From positions 1 to 10,334 of the forward strand of contig CAYIXE010000030.1 in NCBI GenBank assembly GCA_964367095.1: DNA of 10,334 bases, read 5' to 3'. Below the pieces are notes generated by a model. The model was not told where the DNA came from. It worked only from the letters and a program-made list of their open reading frames with translations, and did no database searches. Shown here piece by piece: positions 6,438 to 10,334 of this stretch; the first letter of the stretch is position 1; every line of letters starts with the position of its first letter. The position numbers and the translations under genes were made by a program. Origin of the DNA: UBA927 sp964367095 (lineage in GTDB: Bacteria; Patescibacteriota; Microgenomatia; UBA10105; UBA927).

Positions 6438-7388
6438 ATGGCTGAAGTAGGGATGCAGCAGGTGATAGGGAGAAAGCAAATTCTCTTGGGGGAAGCGAAG
6501 TATGTGCCTGTGGTGGTGAAAAAAGAGATAGATCCTGTGGAGAAAAAATATACCCAATTTTTAAAAGAAGTGTTTGATGTGGCAGAACCGGTCCTTTATC
6601 AAGAAGTGGGGGAACAGGCGGCGGTGCAGGGGGAGTTGGCACTTTTAACCGGCGCGGAGCTTGCGAAAAAAATGAAGCCGTGGGAGGAGTTTGAGAAGCA
6701 CAAAGATTGGAAAAGATTGGGAAGTGAATTGGATTTTGTGTGGCGGGGAGGCCGTGATGTGCCACATCGATTAGGGCGCGTATTTATGAATGGGGTGATA
6801 GAGGCGGGGTCATTTGGTGTGGATATAGGTTCTGATACAGTAATAAATAATTTATTAAATCATGGTAAAAAAGAGTTAACGATCCCGTTGATAAAAAAAA
6901 CTATTGAGTTATCGCAAGAAAATAAATATGTCCTGCGTGATGGACTCGAATTTGGTTCTGATAAATTTATCGGATTTGGTGCAAACGAAGCGATAAAGGT
7001 AATGACAAAACAAAAAGATGTACGATATCCTTCACAACTTGCCAATGTATTAAGTGAAATGGGAAATATCGCAACGTCGCTTGCGCGGTGGAACAGGCAT
7101 GACGCAGGGGGGTACAAGAAGGCACTTAATTCCATGATCAATCCGGCTTTTATAGAGGGAACGTTGCGATCTATTGCAGCTATTCCCTTGTTTGGTGCTG
7201 GAGTAGAGAGAATATATGCTGCAATGAATGAGAAGTTGAAGAATGAAAATGGGGGATTATATTTGACGTATATGGTGCTTTCCCGCATGTTGTATACAAA
7301 ATATGGCTATGCAATAGGAGATGAGGAAACAAAGCTACCAGCAAAGAAGAGGATTTCAAGTAAGGGAGTTGGAGGTCGTAGACGTTAA
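6438..7388 (+). CDS. Hypothetical large helical protein, module B
   Basis: I do not recognise a family for this 316-residue protein. The N-terminal 100 residues are charged and helical (Glu/Lys-rich with Trp at 82, 91 and 102). The middle (about 115-245) alternates short amphipathic helices with Gly-rich turns such as SFGVDIGSD and EFGSDKFIGFGANEA. Residues about 240-262 (GTLRSIAAIPLFGAGVERIY) are the most hydrophobic part, and the tail KKRISSKGVGGRRR is strongly basic, suggesting nucleic-acid or membrane-surface contact. No signal peptide or sure membrane span is seen. The ATG at 6438 has a strong ribosome site, and the gene is in one operon with 5099 and 6160. The stop is followed by an octamer tandem repeat. 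Confidence 0.75.
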   Translation: MAEVGMQQVIGRKQILLGEAKYVPVVVKKEIDPVEKKYTQFLKEVFDVAEPVLYQEVGEQAAVQGELALLTGAELAKKMKPWEEFEKHKDWKRLGSELDFVWRGGRDVPHRLGRVFMNGVIEAGSFGVDIGSDTVINNLLNHGKKELTIPLIKKTIELSQENKYVLRDGLEFGSDKFIGFGANEAIKVMTKQKDVRYPSQLANVLSEMGNIATSLARWNRHDAGGYKKALNSMINPAFIEGTLRSIAAIPLFGAGVERIYAAMNEKLKNENGGLYLTYMVLSRMLYTKYGYAIGDEETKLPAKKRISSKGVGGRRR

Positions 7389-7396
7389 TACCGAGT

Positions 7397-7428
7397 GTAT
7401 TAGCGTGTTAGCATATTAGCATGTTAGC
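7397..7428. repeat. Four tandem 8-bp repeats (RTRTTAGC)
   Basis: The units are GTATTAGC, GTGTTAGC, ATATTAGC and ATGTTAGC, perfectly contiguous and starting 8 nt after the stop of the 6438 gene. They differ only at positions 1 and 3, always A or G, and all four combinations occur once. The remaining intergenic stretch to 7472 is AT-rich (AATAATAATAAT) with no clear promoter. A slippage-prone microsatellite is the simplest explanation; a protein-binding array is possible. Confidence 0.85.
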
Positions 7429-7472
7429 ATAGTGATATATTTAAAAATAATAATAATTTCCTTTCACACAAT

Positions 7473-7775
7473 ATGAAAAATACATTTACAAAAATTATTG
7501 AAGACAGTCGGGGGCTTAATGCGGAAGAGAAACAGGATTTGGTGGCTGTTTCCGATGCGTTGCCGGAGGAGTACAAGAAGAAAGTTACAGCGTTGCTTGA
7601 GACGTTTGATGAGCATTCTCTGGTGCGGCAGAATTTTTTGAAAGAAAAGCTGGAAGAGGCGTATGATAAACTTGAAGATGAACTAATAAAAGACAGAGTA
7701 GAGGAAGGGAAGAGAGTGGCGTTATTAGCGAAAGCGAGAGAACAGATAGAGAAGTTTTTTCTTCATACATATTAG
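7473..7775 (+). CDS. Small helical protein, module B
   Basis: The 100-residue protein is almost entirely charged helix. Residues 14-24 (GLNAEEKQDLV) carry the shared L-S/N-x-x-E/Q-K-x-x-L pattern; ALPEEYKKKV and LLETF follow at 29-45, and residues 50-95 form a long Glu/Lys-rich helix likely to be a coiled coil. There is no membrane span or signal peptide. It follows the 6438 gene after 84 nt with no Shine-Dalgarno site; a 14-nt block CCTTTCACACARTATG-like element ends at its ATG and recurs at 8617-8632. The stop codon lies inside the palindrome 7771-7790. Confidence 0.75.
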   Translation: MKNTFTKIIEDSRGLNAEEKQDLVAVSDALPEEYKKKVTALLETFDEHSLVRQNFLKEKLEEAYDKLEDELIKDRVEEGKRVALLAKAREQIEKFFLHTY

Positions 7776-7790
7776 AATACATATTCTAAT
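7771..7790. promoter_or_regulatory. 20-bp palindrome upstream of the VapBC promoter, possible operator
   Basis: ATTAGAATACATATTCTAAT has 9-bp perfect arms around a central CA and ends 2 nt before the -35 box at 7793. A second inverted pair, AATACATAT (7776-7784) and ATATGTATT (7801-7809), brackets the -35. Being AT-rich with no T-tract after it, it suits a repressor operator better than a terminator, though it starts within the stop region of the upstream gene. Confidence 0.6.
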
Positions 7791-7792
7791 AC

Positions 7793-7828
7793 TTGACACG
7801 ATATGTATTAAGGCTGTAGGATGGGAGT
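7793..7828 (+). promoter_or_regulatory. VapBC promoter, leaderless
   Basis: TTGACA (7793-7798), an 18-nt spacer and TAGGAT (7817-7822) are followed by 6 nt and the ATG at 7829. GGAG at 7824-7827 is only 1 nt from the ATG, too close to act as a Shine-Dalgarno site, so a leaderless start is favoured. Confidence 0.65.
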
Positions 7829-8086
7829 ATGAATACAAAAATATTGCCGATTAGTGATTTTATACGTAAGTTTGGCATGTATGCAGATCTTCTTCCTATT
7901 ATAGATGAGTTAATTCTTACGAGAGACGGGAGGCCATATGCCAGTGTCCGAGCTATGCCTGAAGTGAAAAATCAGCAACTCATGAAAGCCATTGGTGGTT
8001 GGAAAGGGACTGATCTTGATGATGATGCATTTTGGAAGACTGTGTTGAAACGAAAAAACAGGAAAAATTTGGGGATTATTCCATGA
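7829..8086 (+). CDS. VapB-like antitoxin with Phd/YefM-type N-terminus
   Basis: This is an 85-residue antitoxin. Residues 7-41 (ISDFIRKFGMYADLL, then LILTRDGRPYASV) follow the Phd/YefM pattern 'I-S-x-x-R-x-x-F...I-L-T-R-x-G-R-P-x-A', the dimerising DNA-binding domain. The C-terminal part, GGWKGTDLDDDAFWKTVLKR (about 56-75), has the Trp- and Asp-rich shape used to plug PIN toxins. It should repress its own promoter through the inverted repeats at 7771-7809 and neutralise VapC, whose gene overlaps it by ATGA. The start is set by the promoter 6 nt upstream. Confidence 0.8.
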   Translation: MNTKILPISDFIRKFGMYADLLPIIDELILTRDGRPYASVRAMPEVKNQQLMKAIGGWKGTDLDDDAFWKTVLKRKNRKNLGIIP

Positions 8087-8484
8087 ACTATTTTTTGGAT
8101 ACCTCAGTACTTATCGATCTATTGCGGACAAAAGACTCGAGTGTTTCGTTTGTCCAGCATCATCAGGCAGAAATATTGATAACGAGTTCGGTGTGCGTAT
8201 TTGAATTAACAAGTGGTATTGAACGAAGTGATCCAAGCGTTATTGAAAAAAAAAGAAACGCGATGAATGCATTACTAACTTCTTTGTCACGGGTGTTACC
8301 GTTTACCTCTGCAGATGCCGCTATTGCTGGAAATATTTGTGCAGAGCTAGCAAAAAGAGGGGAGCAAATTGATGATATGGATATCTTGATTGCCGCTTCG
8401 GTCATGAATGCAGGGGCCGTTATAGTAACAGGCAATCCAAAGCATTTTAAACGAGTGAAGGGGTTAGAGGTACTGACGATTTAA
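8083..8484 (+). CDS. vapC: PIN-domain toxin VapC
   Basis: The 133-residue protein is a standard VapC: NYFLDTSVLIDLL with Asp6, VFELTSGIE with Glu41, IDDMDILIAASVMNAGAVIV with Asp100, and TGNPKHFKRVKGLEVL at the end, the usual 'T-x-N-x-x-H-F-x-R-x-x-G-L' signature. These acids coordinate the metal ion for endoribonuclease activity, typically against tRNA or rRNA; the actual target is unknown. The frame is open from 8032, but the ATG at 8083 is chosen because homology starts there and it overlaps the antitoxin stop as ATGA; a weak GGGG lies 8 nt upstream. It appears intact. A 20-bp tandem duplication starts at its stop codon. Confidence 0.92.
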   Translation: MNYFLDTSVLIDLLRTKDSSVSFVQHHQAEILITSSVCVFELTSGIERSDPSVIEKKRNAMNALLTSLSRVLPFTSADAAIAGNICAELAKRGEQIDDMDILIAASVMNAGAVIVTGNPKHFKRVKGLEVLTI

Positions 8485-8520
8485 GGGAATTTAGAGGAGA
8501 TTAAGGGGATTTGGAGGAAA
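8481..8520. repeat. Tandem 20-bp purine-rich duplication
   Basis: TTAAGGGAATTTAGAGGAGA (8481-8500) is followed directly by TTAAGGGGATTTGGAGGAAA (8501-8520). They match at 17 of 20 positions and all three differences are A/G. The first copy contains the vapC stop codon, so the duplication occurred at the end of the TA module. No function is apparent. Confidence 0.8.
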
Positions 8521-8537
8521 GTATTGCTTGGTGTGCG

Positions 8538-8566
8538 TTGACCCTATCTTCTTTAGCATCTACACT
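8538..8566 (+). promoter_or_regulatory. Promoter of the 8630/8686 operon
   Basis: TTGACC (8538-8543), a 17-nt spacer and TACACT (8561-8566) form a good promoter, with transcription expected to start near 8573. A 6-bp inverted repeat, ATCTAC/GTAGAT (8558-8563 and 8568-8573), overlaps the -10 and start site. Unlike the other promoters here, it would give a leader of about 57 nt before 8630 and about 113 nt before 8686. Confidence 0.6.
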
Positions 8567-8616
8567 GGTAGATAGTGGATAGCGCGGTTCTGATACATAC
8601 ATAGAAATTCAAATTG

Positions 8617-8632
8617 CCTTTCACACAGTATG
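8617..8632 (+). promoter_or_regulatory. Start-codon leader motif shared with the 7473 gene
   Basis: CCTTTCACACAGTATG here matches CCTTTCACACAATATG at 7460-7475 in 15 of 16 positions; both end at an ATG. At 7473 it precedes the small module-B protein, here a 19-codon leader ORF. It may be a translation signal or the trace of a duplicated gene start. Confidence 0.5.
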
Positions 8633-8689
8633 CAGCCCCACTTCGTCCTCCGAATCGGAGGACTTCGCGGGGCGCAAAGAAATATATGA
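8630..8689 (+). CDS. Possible 19-codon leader ORF before the 8686 gene
   Basis: The ATG at 8630, preceded by the shared leader motif, opens a 19-residue peptide (MQPHFVLRIGGLRGAQRNI) that stops at 8687-8689. Its stop overlaps the in-frame start of the 8686 gene as ATGA, the same coupling used by two other gene pairs in this window. Codons 6-12 lie in a 9-bp GC-rich hairpin (8645-8663). Together these suggest a leader peptide controlling translation of the large gene. The competing view is that a GC-rich repeat inserted just after the gene's original start, knocking it out of frame and leaving this fragment. No peptide family is recognised. Confidence 0.35.
   Translation: MQPHFVLRIGGLRGAQRNI
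8637..8672. repeat. GC-rich hairpin in the leader of the 8686 gene
   Basis: GTCCTCCGA (8645-8653) and TCGGAGGAC (8655-8663) are perfect 9-bp arms around a single A; CCCC (8637-8640) and GGGG (8669-8672) can close an outer stem across a 4-5 nt internal loop. One arm contains CCTCC and the other GGAGG, so an anti-ribosome site and a ribosome site are paired. No T-run follows, so it is not a typical terminator. Confidence 0.7.
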
Positions 8690-9768
8690 TGCACAATGAA
8701 CGAGGGTCGGCAGGAGGTCAATCTCCAATACTCAATACACAATCACCAAATGGGGAGCGTGTGGCGAGGGCGCCAGAGAAGGGGAAAGAAAAATCTATCG
8801 TGGAGAGGATGAGTGCGACTGTTTTGGACATCGGGCTGGATATTTTAACGGCCAATGAAATGGCGAAGGAGAAGTTTGGAAACTCTGCTTTGATGGAGGC
8901 GGGAAAGGCTGCGACGACGTTGGCTATAGGTATAGGGTTGGAAGAAATTTTTAACAAATTTATACAAAATGCGATTGCAGAAAAAAAGCCTGTTTGGTTT
9001 AATAAAATACCAATCCCATTTACTGAAGCAAGCGAACGTTTACAAGCATTAGAAAAAAGTAATCCACGATGGCATCATTTCATTCTTCAATCGACTAAGG
9101 ATTTATTTGTAGGAACGACATATAACGGATTAGTTTTCTTTTCTAAATTGCTGGAATTTGCTGGGTCTGAACAATTAGTAGGTTCCCTCGCCGTAAATGC
9201 AACAGAGGCGATGTTTACCAAGGGATTGGATTATGAGCTGAAGCTCAAGGGGGTCCAAGATGCGAGAGAATCTGTGCGACATCGGGACGATATTCAAATT
9301 CAATCATTGCGAGAAGTGGCAAAAAGCATGAAGGGTCTTAAACCGGAAGATATGCGTACGCATGAATTGAAAGAAAAGCAATCAGTTGCAATAAAAGAAC
9401 GTCTCAAGCTACATTCGGAAAAGAAAAAACTTATTGATCCTACCAATACGCCTTTGGAGTGGCAGACCTTCCTGAGAAAATTTACCGCTTATTCAAATCC
9501 GGCAACCCTTTTAGGCCTGGATATGCTCGGCAGCAGCATGACGACATTTACAAAAAATTTGAAAGAAGTACGAAAAGTGAGAGAAGAAAAGAAGATTGTG
9601 GGCAAGAGCGTGGATATGCCTAAAAAATATGAAAAGAAAGAGTGGGGAAATAGGGATTCGGGTGGCAGGTGGCAGGGGAATAAGGATAAAGTGTATTATG
9701 GAAAATCCACTTGGAAAAGTGCTGATCAAAAGGCACAGGAGGAATATGAACTTAAAGCAGGTTCGTAA
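8686..9768 (+). CDS. Hypothetical large helical protein, module C
   Basis: I do not recognise a family for this 360-residue protein. Residues 1-40 are low-complexity (QSPILNTQSPNGE) and look like recruited repeat sequence. A helical region with a modestly hydrophobic stretch KAATTLAIGIGLEEIF follows at about 74-89; residues 105-185 hold the aromatic-rich block FVGTTYNGLVFFSKLLEF; residues 190-305 are long charged helices; the tail from 310 is rich in Lys, Gly, Trp and Tyr (KKEWGNRDSGGRWQG). The start is uncertain: 8686 is favoured by the ATGA overlap with the leader ORF, 8689 and 8809 are alternatives, and a TTG at 8614 is less likely. It overlaps the next gene by 23 nt. Confidence 0.7.
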   Translation: MMHNERGSAGGQSPILNTQSPNGERVARAPEKGKEKSIVERMSATVLDIGLDILTANEMAKEKFGNSALMEAGKAATTLAIGIGLEEIFNKFIQNAIAEKKPVWFNKIPIPFTEASERLQALEKSNPRWHHFILQSTKDLFVGTTYNGLVFFSKLLEFAGSEQLVGSLAVNATEAMFTKGLDYELKLKGVQDARESVRHRDDIQIQSLREVAKSMKGLKPEDMRTHELKEKQSVAIKERLKLHSEKKKLIDPTNTPLEWQTFLRKFTAYSNPATLLGLDMLGSSMTTFTKNLKEVRKVREEKKIVGKSVDMPKKYEKKEWGNRDSGGRWQGNKDKVYYGKSTWKSADQKAQEEYELKAGS

Positions 9769-10045
9769 AAAAATTCAACAAACGCGACTTTTTTCTGATG
9801 CACAAAAAGTAGAATTATTGGTAAAGCTTGAAGATGCCAGTGAAACTGATCAGAAGAAGCTTGAGGCTGGCATTGACGTGTTTGACCGCGAATACTCTAA
9901 ACGCATGGTGAAACGAAAGACGGAAATGCAGGCGTTACTCGGTGAAATGGTTGAAAATATGACGGACGAGGAGGCGAAGCTTAATCAAGAGGCAATAGCA
10001 GAGATCGTGGTGGGGTTGGGATTGCTAACTACGAATAATACATAA
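9746..10045 (+). CDS. Small helical protein, module C
   Basis: The 99-residue protein has the same design as the small proteins at 6160 and 7473: a short basic N-terminus, then RLFSDAQKVELLVKL (residues 14-28) with the hydrophobic-S-x-x-Q-K-x-x-L pattern, DQKKLEAGIDVF at 35-46, and a charged helix to about 80. The C-terminal EAIAEIVVGLGLL is hydrophobic and unlike the other two. AGGAGG at 9737-9742, 3 nt before the ATG, is the strongest ribosome site in the window and fixes the start; the longer frame from 9596 is ignored. It overlaps the 8686 gene by 23 nt, so the two are made together. Function unknown. Confidence 0.8.
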   Translation: MNLKQVRKKIQQTRLFSDAQKVELLVKLEDASETDQKKLEAGIDVFDREYSKRMVKRKTEMQALLGEMVENMTDEEAKLNQEAIAEIVVGLGLLTTNNT

Positions 10046-10070
10046 AGCTTCATTATTATATATATCAATT

Positions 10071-10102
10071 CTTCATTTCTTTACTTGTCTAAAGAAATGA
10101 AG
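10071..10102. repeat. 13-bp hairpin after the last gene
   Basis: CTTCATTTCTTTA (10071-10083) and TAAAGAAATGAAG (10090-10102) are perfectly complementary around the loop CTTGTC. It lies 26 nt after the 9746 gene's stop. No T-tract follows on either strand, so it is not a standard intrinsic terminator, though it could protect the mRNA 3' end. The CTTTACTTGTCTAAAG core resembles dispersed repeats I recall from other genomes, which I cannot verify here. Confidence 0.7.
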
Positions 10103-10115
10103 CAAAGAAACGACC

Positions 10116-10241
10116 CCTGCAGAGAAGGATTTATTATTTTTCTATCTTCGGTTAGTACGGTGGAGCCTCCCCATACTAAAGATGGGGAATCCACACGTTT
10201 AACCTCAGCAAGAAAAATGTGAATAAATCCTTCAAAGCAGG
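10116..10241. other. 126-nt nested hairpin, possible structured RNA or mobile repeat
   Basis: Successive arms pair across the element: CCTGC/GCAGG (10116-10120, 10237-10241); GAAGGATTTATT/AATAAATCCTTC (10124-10135, 10222-10233); ATTTTTCT/AGAAAAAT (10136-10143, 10211-10218); GGTTAG/TTAACC with one G-T pair (10150-10155, 10199-10204); ACG/CGT (10157-10159, 10196-10198); GTGGA/TCCAC (10160-10164, 10190-10194); CCCCAT/ATGGGG (10169-10174, 10182-10187), with a 7-nt loop ACTAAAG. That is about 45 base pairs in one rod with small bulges. No reading frame is apparent. The strand is undetermined. Confidence 0.8.
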
Positions 10242-10256
10242 ATAAAATATACTACG

Positions 10257-10287
10257 TTGACAAGAGTTCTTAATAATATAGTATAGT
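10257..10287 (+). promoter_or_regulatory. Possible upstream promoter for the gene beyond the window
   Basis: A perfect TTGACA (10257-10262) is followed by overlapping -10 candidates: TAGTAT (10279-10284, spacer 16) and TATAGT (10282-10287, spacer 19). None is ideal, so this is a weaker call than the promoter just downstream. Confidence 0.35.
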
Positions 10288-10295
10288 ACAGTCGC

Positions 10296-10324
10296 TTGCT
10301 ATAGGATAGTTTGTGTGGTATACT
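10296..10324 (+). promoter_or_regulatory. Promoter for the gene beyond the window
   Basis: TTGCTA (10296-10301), a 17-nt spacer and TATACT (10319-10324) make a good promoter facing out of the window, with transcription starting near 10331. By analogy with the other genes here, a leaderless start codon would be expected within a few bases of the window's end. Confidence 0.55.
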
Positions 10325-10334
10325 CCTTGATTAC

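Noticed and set aside
7397..7428. Octamer repeats as a CRISPR array
   Set aside because: Units are 8 bp and contiguous, with no spacers and no cas genes nearby.
8712..8718. Perfect AGGAGGT as a ribosome site for the 8686 gene
   Set aside because: No ATG, GTG or TTG lies in frame at a workable distance downstream; only an ATA codon is in range.
8696..8809. ATG at 8696 with a TATGAT -10 just upstream as a leaderless start
   Set aside because: That ATG is in a different frame and its reading frame closes after fewer than 40 codons in low-complexity sequence.
10071..10102. 13-bp hairpin as a rho-independent terminator
   Set aside because: AT-rich stem with no T-tract after it on either strand.
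10116..10241. Long hairpin as an integron attC site
   Set aside because: GTT- and AAC-containing boxes occur, but in the reverse order to attC (GTT first, AAC last) and one does not match the consensus; no integrase or cassette structure is present.

Overview
The window looks like a piece of a Patescibacteria (CPR) type genome, probably a Parcubacteria-like lineage. This is inferred from several traits: moderately AT-rich DNA, extreme packing with convergent genes 0-2 nt apart, several toxin-antitoxin (TA) modules, long helical proteins of no recognised family, and small proteins carrying an L-S-x-x-E-K-type motif. No ribosomal or other marker gene is present to settle the taxonomy. No tRNA, rRNA, transposase or CRISPR array was seen.

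Layout from left to right: an orphan coiled-coil protein (41-835, +); an AbrB-type antitoxin with a PIN-domain (VapC-like) toxin (874-1566, +); on the minus strand, a HicB-like antitoxin (1685-1942) whose HicA toxin survives only as an internally deleted, frameshifted relic (1567-1679); a REP-like repeat (2001-2067) next to the promoter of an 803-residue ABC protein (2090-4501, +); a minus-strand Phd/YefM antitoxin and RelE-family toxin (5023-4504). Then come three 'large helical protein + small 91-100 residue protein' pairs on the plus strand (5099-6435, 6438-7775 and 8686-10045). A VapB/VapC pair (7829-8484) separates pairs two and three. The last ~290 nt are non-coding and hold a 13-bp hairpin, a 126-nt nested hairpin and outward-facing promoter signals.

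The unrecognised large genes form one theme: non-secreted-looking helical proteins, one carrying a complete ABC ATPase domain behind a weakly hydrophobic exporter-like region. The TA modules punctuate this series. The small proteins share a weak N-terminal motif and look like paralogues, each following a different large protein; this repeated bicistronic design is the best candidate here for an undescribed system.

Regulation is unusually readable. Seven genes that begin transcription units have a -10 hexamer ending only 6-8 nt before the ATG, which predicts leaderless mRNAs, while internal genes use Shine-Dalgarno sites, ATGA overlaps or tight coupling. Three TA promoters carry clear inverted repeats that would suit autorepressor operators, including two TGTACA cores 12 bp apart at the Phd/RelE promoter. 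One large gene (8686) appears to follow a 19-codon leader ORF that contains a strong hairpin and ends in an ATGA overlap with the gene's start.
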